A stretch of DNA of 64,000 nt from Cornus controversa. Its lineage: Eukaryota; Streptophyta; Magnoliopsida; Cornales; Cornaceae. This document shows positions 1 to 10,814 of this stretch, one piece after another. The stretch covers positions 12,630,975 to 12,694,974 of the forward strand of contig CM048846.1 in assembly GCA_026545225.1 (NCBI GenBank), in the 5' to 3' direction. The notes under the pieces were generated by a model. It did no database searches. It saw only the letters and a list, made by a program, of their open reading frames with translations, and was not told the DNA's origin. Position 1 is the stretch's first letter; each line of letters starts with the position of its first letter. The position numbers and the translations under genes were made by a program.

Positions 1-748
1 AGTAAAATGACAAGTATGCCCATGTATGATTTAATATTTTTTATTTAAAAAAATTTTGTAATGTTAAATTACCAAATTAACCTTATCACATTAGTTGTTC
101 ATCATCTCCATCTCTTATAACAGACACACACACACACACACACAAAACCAAAAAAAAAATGCCGATCTAAGTCAAAAATCACCCAAATCTAATTACTGCC
201 AATCGACAAGACCTAAATCTGCCTTCCCAACAACAATTAATCAAAATCCAGAACCATTTCAAACCCACATTTAGTAACCGTTAATGTTGTGCGATGACGA
301 TAGGGCTCAAAACAATGACAATGATAGCAAAGAAGTCTCAAGCGATGGCGATGAAAATCGACGATGGTGAGGACAATGTGATAGGATTCCGACGATGGCT
401 CCTGGCGTCAGTTGTAGGTTTGATAGGGACTTGTTGGAGATGATGATCGAGACGATGATTAATGGCGATGACAAGAAATCTACAGCGAAGACGAGGGCAA
501 TAATCGAGGAAGAAGACGACTTGATTTTTCTGACAACCTGAGTGAATTAGTTGATGGTGGACTGTGATGGTGACTTAGGAGGCTATGCAACCGGCTATTG
601 GTTTACGGCAAAGGCTCTAAAGCTAAGGGTGAGATGGGTTGTTTGTTTTAGTTGGTTGTGTTGGTGTTGATGGTCTGTAGATTACTTTGGTAGCAGAGGA
701 TGAGGTTACAGTGTGAAGAACTTTGTGTATATATATATCCCCAAACCA

Positions 749-782
<34 letters not shown>

Positions 783-1388
783 CAAATAATTACAATTTGA
801 TGCAGAAGCCCCAAACTATCTGTGTTTGTGTGTGTGTATATATATATATGTATATACAGTGCTGTATTTTATTGGAGAAGAAGAATATGAATAGTAACGG
901 CAAAATTGTCCACAAATAATATGTTAAATAAGGGTATTTCAGTCCTTTCATACATTTTAAGAGCATTTTGGAATTTTCAGCTCAAAAATACAATGACATC
1001 ATCAATTTTCGTACCTGCACCACTGACATGGGAGGTCAGTGTTACAAAAGGTACACTGACAGAGGAGGTCAGTGTTATTTTTGAAACTATAGGGGAGGTA
1101 TCTATTATTTCGCCTATTTACAGGGGAGGTCAGTGTAATTTTTCCTTAATTTTAAGGCTCATTCAATGAATGCTGTCAGTTGAGAAAGTTAGGCTTAGTT
1201 GGGTTTTGTTTTTGTCGTCAGTTCAAGTTAAGGTGACAATTTACATTTACCCCGCTTGGCAGGTACCCGACCTATTAGCACGAGTTCGGGGTGATTTAAA
1301 TGGGAACAGATAAGGGTGGGCCGAGAGGAAAGGAAACCCATTTATGTTGCAAAAATACTAAATTGGTCTTTATATATGACCTAAGATT
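1..1388. other. Intergenic DNA with microsatellites, no gene seen
   Basis: No coding region is supported here. An (AC)n run lies near 122-143, a (TG)n run near 750-779 and a shorter TG/TA run near 820-850. From about 1025 to 1145 a short phrase built on GGAGGTCAGTG recurs three to four times at irregular spacing. Short open frames in this stretch are products of the dinucleotide repeats. Confidence 0.7.
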
Positions 1389-1830
1389 GGAGGTGACAAA
1401 ATTGGACACGACACGACAACTCGAGTTGAGCGGGTTTGAGGTAAACTAACACATTTAATAAACAGGTTGACACGAACACAATACGCAAAAATTGGGATGA
1501 GTTTGGGTTTAAGCTGTTTAACCCACGACACGAGTTATTCATATATTATGGTTTTATACAAACTTATATATATATATATATATAACTATATATATTGTAA
1601 TTGTTTGTAATTTATTTGTTTGTTTACAGAATTGATGTAGACATAAAATGTAAGGATGAAATTGTTATGGTATCTTACCAGTTGTTGAATCACCTCAATA
1701 TATTTTTGAGTTTATATATAAATACAAAATTTATAATATAGTTTGATTTTAGAATTTATGTATTGATATGTACTTTAATTTTTTATATAATCTTTAAATA
1801 GATTTATAAATATCACTTACACATCCTCCT
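1389..1830 (+). mobile_element. Nonautonomous DNA element, copy A (GGACACGACACGAC type)
   Basis: The segment starts with a GAGGTGACAAAATTGGACACG-like end and continues as AT-rich DNA. It matches the reverse complement of 57300-58352 over most of its length: the shared stretches around TTCATATATT, GTAATTGTTTGT and the 1621-1800 block occur in the same order. Copy A stops near 1830 whereas copy B runs on, so A is truncated or internally deleted. It has no coding capacity. The terminal sequence resembles hAT-type MITEs, but I found no clear target-site duplication. Confidence 0.6.
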
Positions 1831-2199
1831 GTACTTTGGACTTATTTCACATAGAGAGACTTTGCTTATAGTGACCGTATAAACCCAAATGTTTTGCACC
1901 GTCAATCAGAAAGATCTCAAATAGTGTATAGGTAAGTATAACACCATACAAAAACACTTGGTTACCCTTTGACTTTTCAAATGGTCTATTTAAACTTTAA
2001 AATTACATAAAATACCAAAATACCCACTATCTCTCTTTTCCTATTCTTTCTCCTTCTCTCTCCTCTATTTCTCTCTACTTTCTCATTCTCTCATTCTGTC
2101 CAATTGTATATGTACACATTATCTATAATTAGAATATAAAAAGTTATATAAATAAAATTTATTAATTATTGATGATGATAGAGTATTTGACTCCAATTA

Positions 2200-4960
2200 T
2201 AAAACATATGACGTGGAAGTTGAGATTAAGGTGACATGGATAAGAAGTATACTTTGACCAAGACTTTTCTATCTCTAGATAAGTCTGGGGAACTAAAGAG
2301 TCAGTCTCCTACTAAGACACGTTCCCATCTGACAACTATAAATACAGGGATAGTCCATATTCCAGGTATGCAATTAATACCTTCTAAAGTGTCTTTATAG
2401 CTTAAGAAAGTCCTTCCAATTTTTGACTTGATCGTCAGAGCGTAGTTGGCCGGCACCACACCGGTGTCCTTCCGATTACCCTTCTCTTATCCTTTTATAG
2501 GTTGGCGTTTGACTAGTTCGGGGTGAATTTCTGCTTCATCAGTTGGCGCCGTCTATGGGAAAGGACTGTCATAAACTTGACTGCTCTACCCGAGGCATAT
2601 ACGAAGCATGATACACCTACGATCTAGACTAGAGACTACAACCGGGCAAGACCCTCTTGTCGGCCACAATCCTCTAGTCGGGCAGGACCCTCCTGCTGGG
2701 CATAACCCACCTGCCAGTCACAATCCGTCAACCATACAGGACCTTTCTGCCGGCCACAACCTTCCAACTGGGTAAGATCTGTCTGTCGCCCCAGACCTTG
2801 CCAGTCACAATCTACCGATAGCAAGAGAAAGAGAAATGCAGCCCTCTGGTTAAGGAGACTTCCCTGGGGCAAGGCTGGGAGTCCCAAATGATTAGGCACG
2901 TCCGCGTGTCACAATGTTGAAATACCAAGTTCAAAACTTAAATCAGAGTCTAATCCAGGTACTCCAACAAAATACGGCAATCTTGCAGCACCTCTCTCCT
3001 GTGGCACCGGTATCATCACGAAGTCACCTCAGGTCAGTCGATCTAGAAGGGGATGATACTGGGTGAGACAATGGGGTCCTAAAAGACGATGTGGCCCAGA
3101 GTCGTGTAAGAAGCAATCGAGAAGAGACGGATCCTATTCACCTAGTCCCGCCTGAGAGAGTTCGTGTCCAAGGGGATTTGGGGTTTAGAGCTCGTACTCA
3201 TAGAGATTCAGGGCACCTAGGAGAAATTTCCCCTTACGATATGGAGATGCAGGACCTCAAAGCCAAATTAGAAAGTATGGCCCACGCCATTAAAGGGAAA
3301 AGACTTGCTATAGTGGAGGATCTGGTCCAACAAACCAACCTCCTTTTTTTGATAGGGCAATGAATTGTCCTTTGCCCAACAAGTTCAAGATACCCACTCT
3401 TGAAAACTTTGACCGGACCAAGGACCTGTTAGACCATCTAAAGACTTAAAATGATGTACCTCCAATGAGTACCAGATGAAATCATGTGTAGAGCATTTCA
3501 TACTACATTGAAAGGTTCTGTCCGGTCATGGTTTAATAACCTGAAGCTTACGTCTATACATTTTTTCAAAGAGCTGAGTCGGTTGTTTGTGAGCAACTTA
3601 TTTGTTGCCCAAAGACATAGAAAGCTTGTCATGTATCTCTTGAACGTCAGACGGACTAAGGGGGAGTCATTGCGAGACTACATCAATCAGTTTAACAGGG
3701 AGATGTTGCAGGTCGAAGCCTTAGACCACAGGTAGTAGTTACCAAGTTCATAGGGGGATTGTTACCTTTAAAAATTTTGTACTCAATTTCCAAACACCTC
3801 TAGAAAACAAGTTCGAGCTATTTATGAAGGCCCAAAAGTACATGAATGCTGAAGACGCCCTAGATGCTCGGAGGGAAAAATGAGATGGTGACAGAAAGAC
3901 GGACAGGAAAAGAGGAGGACAATCCAACAAAGAGGAGAGAGATCCCAAGTATGGCAGGACATCACTAGAGTAGAGCGATAAATCATTGCGTCGTGATAAG
4001 GGATTCAATTTTAGCCCTTTAAACATGTCGATAAGCCAAATCCTCCTCTACATCCAAGATGACCTAGTAGTGACATAACCCCCAAAACTGAGAACTGATC
4101 CCTCCAAGAGGTCCCGCGACAAGTATTGTAAATTTCATCGCGACCATGGGCATGATACAGACGAGTGCATAGACTTGAAAAGACATATTAAAAGTCTGAT
4201 TCGAAGAGACCAGCTGTATAGATTTGAGGTCGGAGATGAGAGGGAGGCACATAACCACCCATGGGACAGTAAAGATGACAACACTCAAAGAAATCCCCCA
4301 TTGAGGGAAATCAGAGTTATCTCGGGTGGACTTACAGGTGGCGGAGAATTCAGGGCCGCTCACAAGGTGTATGTGAAGAAAATCAGAAGTTTTTGTGAAT
4401 TGGGCGAGGTAAGTCAATCACCTGCCAAGAACCCCTGACTAGATGATCATATTATAAAATTTTCAGAGGCTGATGCGAGAGGAATTCAGTAACCACATGG
4501 TGATGCCCTTGTGGTCACGCTAATTATCGCCAATTTCACAATTAGGTGAGTACTGATTGACAATGACAGTTTTGTTGACATCCTGTTTGTAGGAGCCTTT
4601 GACCAGATGATGATTGGTAGAGAAAGACTCAAGCCTACTAAATCCCCACTTATTGGGTTATCTAGAGAGAAACTTTTTTCACTTGGTATCATTGACCTTC
4701 CAGTCACTGCTGGTACAAGTCCAAAGCAAGTTATTAAGATGATGACCTTCTTCATTGTAGATTGTCCATCTACCTACAATGTCATCTTGGGAAGAGCCAC
4801 GTTAAATGTCATGAGGGCAGTGACCTCCACCTATCATCTCCTTGTGCAGTTCCCCACTAACTATGGCATTGGGGAGCTAAGGAGAGATCAAGCCACTGTC
4901 CAAGAATGTTATAAGAGGTAAACCAGTCCCTATTAGGAAAAATGTGATATGAGCAACCAG
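2200..4960 (+). mobile_element. Decayed Ty3/gypsy LTR retrotransposon fragment
   Basis: A TATA-like CTATAAATA at about 2336 lies in what looks like the right part of an LTR, which ends near 2541. A primer-binding-site-like GTTGGCGCC follows at 2542-2550. Downstream are gag remnants and a protease-like segment, both broken by stops and frameshifts. The fragment ends near 4.95 kb without reverse transcriptase, RNase H or integrase, and abuts an oppositely oriented copia fragment. The LTR left edge is not resolved. The PBS type and gag phrasing fit plant Tat/Ogre-related gypsy elements. Confidence 0.7.
3091..4919 (+). pseudogene. Gypsy gag-protease remnant
   Basis: Several broken frames carry the plant gypsy gag core. 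Around 3363-3420 the frame reads NCPLPNKFKIPTLENFD. At 3484-3735 it continues through SWFNNLKL, HFFKELSRLF and KGESLRDYINQFNRE, which is the Retrotrans_gag (PF03732) style of sequence. A retropepsin-like stretch lies at about 4550-4900, with IDNDSFVDILF where active relatives usually have a D-S/T-G-type active site, followed by a segment ending YNVILGRATLN. Stop codons and frame changes near 3450, 3735, 3830 and 4437 show that it is not functional. Confidence 0.75.
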
Positions 4961-5021
4961 AATCAAGTATCCACTCATTGCTAGAGCTAGGGGCAAAAAT
5001 TGTGAGAACGCTACCACCATC

Positions 5022-5819
5022 TTAATCACTACCCTCTACAACAGCCACCCTAGTGGCTTCAGCGGACTTTTCCTTTCCCTTCTTACGCTCCGGACACTCT
5101 TTCCTGAAGTGCCCTTCCTTATGACAAGTGAAGCATTTCCGCACCTTCAATTTATTCTTAGACTTAGAACTATCTCTACTGTTATACCCTCCCTTTTGAT
5201 TCGTTCTCCCTCTAACAATCAAGCCTTCTGCTGAACTTTCTATATTGCACTCAAACGTACTTCTCTGCAATTCCTTAGAATTCAAAGATGCCTTCATGTC
5301 TTCCATGGATAAATTAGTTCTGTAATACATCATCGTATCAATAAAGTTCTCGTACGAGGGTGGTAGAGAACACAACAGCATAATAACCTGATCCTCAACC
5401 TCTATTTTAACATCAATATTATTCAAATCCATTATGACAGCATTAACCTTATCAAGGTGGTCTTTCAGAGACAAACCTTCCTAAATCTGAAGAGTAAACA
5501 ACCGTTTCTTTAGGTACAAGCGATTCGCAAAAGACTTCGTCATATAACGAGATTCCAACTTACTCCACAACCCATCCGTCGTAGTCTCTCCATAAACTTC
5601 TCGCAAAATCTCATTACTTAAACACAACAGAATCGCACTGTGTGCTTTCTCCATAGCCTCATCTTTCTTATGGTCCTTTGACTTTTCTGGCACTGCATCC
5701 TTTCTCTTCAACGCCTTGGATATCCCATGTTGAAATAACATGGTCTACATCCTAACCCGCCATAGGTTGAAGTTGTTCATGCCATTAAACTTCTTAATTT
5801 TCATTAACTTGGTCGACAT
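5022..5819 (-). pseudogene. Ty1/copia gag with two in-frame amber stops
   Basis: Read on the minus strand, an ATG at 5819 opens a gag-like frame (MSTKLMKIKKFNG, FNLWRV) that runs to 5022. It contains the UBN2/gag-polypeptide features LWSKLESRYMTKS, RLYLKKRLFTLQ, DHLDKVN and LLCSLPPSYENF. A CCHC zinc knuckle, CFTCHKEGHFRKEC, lies near the C end. Apart from TAG codons at about 5745 and 5481-5483 the frame is open, so decay is modest. The protease-integrase-RT portion is missing; the element is cut off just past gag at the junction with the gypsy fragment. Confidence 0.8.
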
Positions 5820-5837
5820 TCCAACTTAGAACTGAAA

Positions 5838-5850
5838 GCTCTGATACCAA
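5838..5850 (-). other. Copia primer-binding site (tRNA-iMet type)
   Basis: On the minus strand the sequence TTGGTATCAGAGC lies two bases inside the LTR end (CAACA). This is the usual plant copia PBS complementary to initiator methionine tRNA. Its position just upstream of the gag ATG at 5819 fixes the element's orientation. Confidence 0.85.
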
Positions 5851-5852
5851 TT

Positions 5853-6325
5853 TGTTGAAAAAAGCAGTCGCGAACCAAGCACACTCATGAAACACGACAC
5901 AAAACGAATCAAGCACAATGCATATAACACAAGAACTTACGTGGTTCGGTGATGTGCCAACATCCACGGCGAAGATCTGGCAAAAGATTTCACTATGCAA
6001 AAATTAGGAGATTACAAGTTTCAACCCTAAACCTAGCTCTCACTCTCTAACTCTTTTTTTGGATTTTTAGTGTTTTCTATCGTTACTCACTCTAATCCCT
6101 TAGATGCCCTTATATATCAGGCTACAAGAGAGTTCTAATCCGAATCCAAAACCCGCAAGCAAAAAAGGGTCATAAAATTCATTTTTAAGTCAATGTTAAG
6201 TTAGTGGGTTGGTCTCAAGTTGGTCATTACCATCTGTTATTTGGATGATTTAGACTACTGAACCACCCTTGAACTAGTTGTTTGCACTATTTTTTGCTAA
6301 TTTTCTTCCATTGTTCTTGTAGACA
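5853..6325 (-). mobile_element. Probable copia 5' LTR
   Basis: The LTR end next to the PBS is at 5853 (minus-strand end ..CAACA). A minus-strand TATATAAG box lies near 6108-6116, in the expected promoter position. The far boundary is a guess: TGTC at 6325-6322 on the minus strand would give TG..CA termini and a length of about 470 bp. I could not confirm it with a second LTR or a target duplication. Confidence 0.45.
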
Positions 6326-7260
6326 ATTTTAAATTGTGCTTTAATCAATGAGCACAAACTAGTTGCTTTATCAAATGAATAGTAGCATTAGTTTAACTGT
6401 AGCCAAAGCTTTTAATTTTTTTCACAAAAATAGCATGCTAATACATCATTAATAATATGTTCTACTGTGAACTATCCTTATTGATGAACCTAGAGGGGGA
6501 GGGGGTGAATAGGTTTTTTTATTTTTCTTTCTAATATTGTAAGTTTGGCTAGCAAATACAATCACACAATTATAACACAATTGTTTATAGAGGAAAACTC
6601 CAGGGTGGGGTAAAAAAAATCTCTTTGAATTGAGCCCCACTATGTCTGAAAGGGTAGTACAGTAATTCTCCAATCACTCTCCCACTCACCTAACTCACCA
6701 CATAGTCACTCCAGCTCTCAACCCTTCAAGTCTCCCTAGGCCTGAACCACTCTCACCAATTCTCACAACAGCTTTTCCACTCACAACCCAGCCTAGACTT
6801 CCCAAAACCTAAGCTATCTCTCACCAATCTCACCACAATCACGCACACTCCCCATGTCCAAAGTATTCCAATACTTGGACTATAAATAGTGAAAGTGGAG
6901 TCAGTTCGATGTAATGAGCAACAATTCTTCAAGCTTTGATTTTGGTCTTCAAGGTTGATCTGTAAATCTTCAAGCTCTGATAGTTAGTCTTCAAGGTTCA
7001 GCATAATAATGACACGACCACTTGACTTCCAGGTAGATAATGACACTTGAACTCTTGGCATACAATGATACTTGAATTTCTTAAAAGATAGGCTTCAATA
7101 TGTACACCCTTGAGTGTAGCTGCAACGAACTTGTACTAGAACTCTGTTTCAATAAATCCCGTTCTCAACTTCTTGAACAATCATTTAGCTTGGAATTCAC
7201 TTCAGACAATGGTCCTTGTATTTCTTTGTCTTCGTACCTGTTCTTAAAATGGACACAACT
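6326..7260. other. Intergenic, retroelement-like leader sequence
   Basis: No gene is seen. The minus strand at about 6485-6505 carries a CCTATTCACCCC-type phrase that commonly sits near the 3' side of plant copia LTRs, so another LTR remnant may be present. A plus-strand CTATAAATAG lies at about 6889. The phrase TCTTCAAGGTT recurs between 6940 and 7005. Confidence 0.4.
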
Positions 7261-7535
7261 GCAACTAGAGTAGACTTTAGTAGCACAGAAATTATGAATG
7301 CAAGTTTAGCAAGTAGCACTCAAATAATAGGCAACATGAATTCAATTTAGCAAAATCAGGACTATAAAATTTCAGCAAAAACAGTATTATGGATCAGTAC
7401 AAAACAACACTTCGTTTCAGCAAAAGCAGCAATATAATGCAGCACCAAACAACAACATATTTCAACAAACACAACATTATATTTCAGCACCAAACAACAA
7501 CATATTTCAGCTAAAAACAGCAATAAAAGATTCAG

Positions 7536-7712
7536 CAATTTAGCATATAGAAATCAGCAAAATCAACCACTAAGAATCAACAATTTAGCATATGGAAATC
7601 AGCAAATATAGCAACTAATATTCAGCAATTTAGCATGTAGAAGTCAGCAAAATCAGCCACTAAAAATCAGCAATTTAGCATAAGGAAATCAGCAAATTTA
7701 GTAACTATTTAA
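7536..7712. repeat. 45-bp tandem repeat, 4 copies
   Basis: Units beginning CAATTTAGCAT start at 7536, 7581, 7626 and 7671, exactly 45 bp apart. Copies diverge by substitutions only over the first three units; the last decays near 7712. Confidence 0.85.
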
Positions 7713-8141
7713 ACCTCAAAATAGCCACATTTTTAAACTCAAAAGAGCACAATCTAATTCTCAAAACAACAACATTTAATGCTCAACACAGCACCTTAAG
7801 TTTTGGATAGCAATATGGAAATTTCAGTAACTTAAAATTTTGGACACCAACTTCAAAAATTCAGCATAGAGTAATTCTTGACAGCAAGTTATAAAATTCA
7901 GCACATAGAAATTTTAGACAGCTTAACAGAATTTAACAAATTAGCAATATGAAGTTCAGGTTCTGTATTTAACATTCGGTAATTAGCAATATGAAGTTCA
8001 GTTTCAGCATTTAGAAATCAGCATAATAGTATATAAAATTAGCATAATAGCATATAGCAATCAGCATAATATCATATATAAATCAGCAAAATCAGATTTA
8101 ATAAATTTCAGCAACTTGGAATTTAAGAACAGATTTCACAA

Positions 8142-8275
8142 GCATATTTCTAAACAACATAATTCCAAGAGCAGATTTCTAAACATCAAAATTCCACAAA
8201 CAGATTTCTAAACAACAGAATTCCACAAGCAGATTTCTAAACATCAGAATTCCACAAACAGATTTCTAAACATTA
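8142..8275. repeat. 29-bp tandem repeat, 5 copies
   Basis: Units of the form (G/A)CAGATTTCTAAAC followed by ATTCCACAA start at 8142, 8171, 8200, 8229 and 8258, exactly 29 bp apart. Alternate units (third with fifth, second with fourth) look more alike than neighbours, which hints at a two-unit higher-order step. Confidence 0.85.
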
Positions 8276-8559
8276 AAAACAGAATTTTTTCAAAAATAGT
8301 TTCAGCAACATGAATATCAACAATCCAATTTCAACAACATCACAATAGATTTTGAAATCGGAGATTTAGTAACCACAAAGCAAATTTTTGGAAGCTATAA
8401 CATTCAACAACTGATTAATGAAATTAGCAACAGTTTGAGTGAGCCTGTACATACGTAGAGTGAGAGAGAAAAGAATTGATACCAACAGCTTCAACGGCTT
8501 CATGACAATATACACATCGTACCGAACTTGAGCTTCAAAACCTTATCCATGGTAACAGA

Positions 8560-9000
8560 GCAATTTGAAGACCCAAGTCTCTTTCTCTCTCGAATTTCGA
8601 CAAGCTTCAACACACATTTTCTCTCACTTTATCAGCGCGCACACACACTTTCTCTCTCTGTATCAATGCACACACACACTGCTGTTCCATATCAGCTCAC
8701 CGATCTCACACACTGTGTATACACCAATCTCACTATTTTTGCACACACACACTATAGCTCATCCAAACGAGACCAAGAAAACAGCCATGAGAGAGCTTCA
8801 AAAATCAAGCTTTGTATCTCACTTTCTCTCTCTAACCCTCTGCCGTTTTTATCTTCCTCACTTTCTCTCTCTAACTTTGTTTTTATCTCCTATTTTCATC
8901 TCAACGCCTCACTTGTTTCACTGTCTTAACCTTATCATAATCTATATATATATATATATATATATAAATTATATATATTTATATATATATATATGTGCCG
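8560..9000. repeat. TC/CA-rich low-complexity DNA and (AT)n run
   Basis: The plus strand carries repeated CTCTCTCT and CACACACA runs from 8575 to 8890, then an AT microsatellite at about 8942-8992. Two overlapping open frames here encode only Ser/Leu/His-rich low-complexity sequence, so I do not call a gene. Confidence 0.7.
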
Positions 9001-9489
9001 AATTAAATGAATCCACTTTTCCTTTTTCTTTTAAGATGAGAAACCCTAATGATACAAATTTCTGAAAAACCTTTGGATTTTCTTGCCCTAGAATTAAAAC
9101 CTAAAATGCCCTTCTTGACAAATTTACAAACTTGTCCCATGTATTTAAGTTAGTTTGCATGAAAAATATAATAGAGCGAGACAATTAATTAAATCATAAA
9201 ATTATGTGAAATGACAATAATGCCCCTACAGATCCTTTTGACACTAAAACTTAGGCAAACATGTTCATGGACTTCCTGAGCCATCACTTATTTTGTATGA
9301 GTTCCTTTATATGCTTTAATGTGAAAAAGGCATATCCCACACACGGACATGAGGTTTAGATCACTTTAGTAACAAAACTTAGTCCTTGGAGCCAATGTAG
9401 TGTTGTAATTGACTCAGATGATAATCAACGTTTTGACAATTGTGTAGCTTTCTAACCATGATGGTTTTCCCCTTCACTTATAGCACTAA

Positions 9490-9885
9490 GGGCTTGTTTG
9501 GATTGATGGAATTAGAAGGAAAAGAAAAGAAAAGAAGGGGAATGAGAGTATTTTTTATGTTTGAATGGTTATTAGTAAGAGAAAAAAAATTATTAGGAGT
9601 GAATTGGAAGGATAGTTTATCCCTCCAAATCTCTCATATGCTATCCTCCCAAAAGTGGAAAGATTTGGAGAAAAATGGTAAGAATAAGTGAATCTTTCAT
9701 AATACCAAAAATAATTTTAACATTTTTAAGAACAAAATTTAAAAGACATTTGGGTATATCTTGTAATATGTTACAAAAGGCATGATAGTAAATTGATTAA
9801 AATGGTTTCTTTTCTTTTATCGTTTACCTTTTCCAAATAAGAATGCAATCATTTTATTTCTTTTCTTTCATAATTTATCCAAACA
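9490..9885. mobile_element. Tourist-like MITE, copy 1
   Basis: The element starts GGGCTTGTTTGGAT just after a TAA at 9487-9489 and ends near 9885 (ATCCAAACA) followed by TAA. It is about 396 bp. It matches the 406-bp element at 57892-58297 in length, termini and internal AGAAAAGAAAAG and CCCTCCAAATCTCTC motifs. A 3-bp TAA duplication with a GGGCTTGTTTG end is typical of PIF/Harbinger-derived Tourist MITEs. The right terminal repeat has decayed. Confidence 0.7.
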
Positions 9886-10369
9886 TAAATATGATACAAT
9901 GATAAATGCATTGGTAGAACTCATTTTTGAAAACCGATTTACAAGGAGAGGATGTCCATGTGTATATACACTGCATATTCCAAAGGTACCTAGGCGATAT
10001 GAGACTATTCTAACAACTTTCTAATGACCTAACTTGCATTTATCATGTACTCTTTTCTAAAGCATTAGTTATTGTATATAAGAAGTTCTTAATTGTTAGC
10101 ATAATTACTAGTAAATGGGGGCAGAAGCCTCATATGAGTATGCTTTTCTCCGTCAATTCTGTTAGTTATTTTCAGTCCAAGAAGATTCTTCGACTTTATC
10201 TAATTCAATGTATATTCAATATTGCTTAGGTGGGGACTCAAAAATGTTAATGTTTGTCGATCTCTCTCCTGACCCTTCTTCTGTTGATGAGTGATTTGGC
10301 TCACTCCAATTTGCTACTAAAGTAATGATAGAGAGTTCGAATCGGACTAGATTGAGAATAGTTTTATAC

Positions 10370-10600
10370 GAGTAGAGTGACGGGTCTCATCACATGACAT
10401 CACCATGACATCATGTGACGTAGTCACTACCCTTACTCACATAAAAATAAAATCGAAACTAGTCTAATTGACCTCCAAATCAATTGGAGTTCAACTTAGA
10501 TTCCACGTGGCCCAATTCCATGATTATAATTCCAAAGCTGAGATTGATAATTGTAAGTCCAAATCAGCGCAGAATTCAACCTAAAAGAAAAATCATTCAC
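10370..10600 (+). promoter_or_regulatory. Promoter-like region with ACGT-core elements
   Basis: The near-palindrome GTGACGTAGTCAC (about 10418-10430) and the G-box CCACGTGG (about 10503-10510) are bZIP/bHLH-type sites. The G-box runs directly into GGCCCAATT, a motif common in plant proximal promoters. A pyrimidine-rich leader-like tract follows from about 10590. No gene could be assembled downstream, so activity is unproven. Confidence 0.35.
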
Positions 10601-10604
10601 TATC

Positions 10605-10765
10605 TCGACTTTCTCGATCACTCTCACGACGCCATCTTCACCCAGCCTCAATCACTCTCTTGACTCCACCATCACCAAGCTCCGATCACTCTCTTGACTC
10701 TCTCGACTCCATTGTCACCAATCTCCAATCACTCTATCCACTCCATCGTCACCAAGCTCAAAGAA
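10605..10765 (+). repeat. Degenerate minisatellite (TCACTCTCTTGACTCC units)
   Basis: A unit of about 34-43 bp combining TCACTCT(C)TTGACTCC with a CATC(G)TCACCAA(G/T)CTC segment recurs three times. It sits in the leader-like C/T-rich DNA after the promoter-like region. It is not open in one frame with a start codon. Confidence 0.55.
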
Positions 10766-10814
10766 CTTTCTTCATCATTTCTTGATTTCTCTCTCTAAAT
10801 ATCTCTCTGTGTAA

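Larger units (their letters stand above)
7260..8440. repeat. Low-complexity CAGCA/ATTTAG-rich tract
   Basis: About 1.2 kb is built from degenerate TTCAGCAA, CAATTTAGCA and related phrases with very low G on the plus strand. Two regular arrays are embedded in it and listed separately (45-bp and 29-bp units). No frame stays open through it. It may be the degenerate internal part of a retroelement or a minisatellite cluster. Confidence 0.6.

Noticed and set aside
713..919. Open frame with Cys-Val repeats
   Set aside because: It is the translation of (TG)n microsatellites and has no family features.
7536..8275. Regular repeats considered as a CRISPR array
   Set aside because: The units are directly contiguous with no unique spacers, the setting is a plant nuclear genome, and no cas genes exist.
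8528..9065. Two overlapping open frames of 133 and 166 codons
   Set aside because: The products are Ser/Leu/His-rich translations of CTCTCT and CACACA runs, with no conserved motif or splice context.
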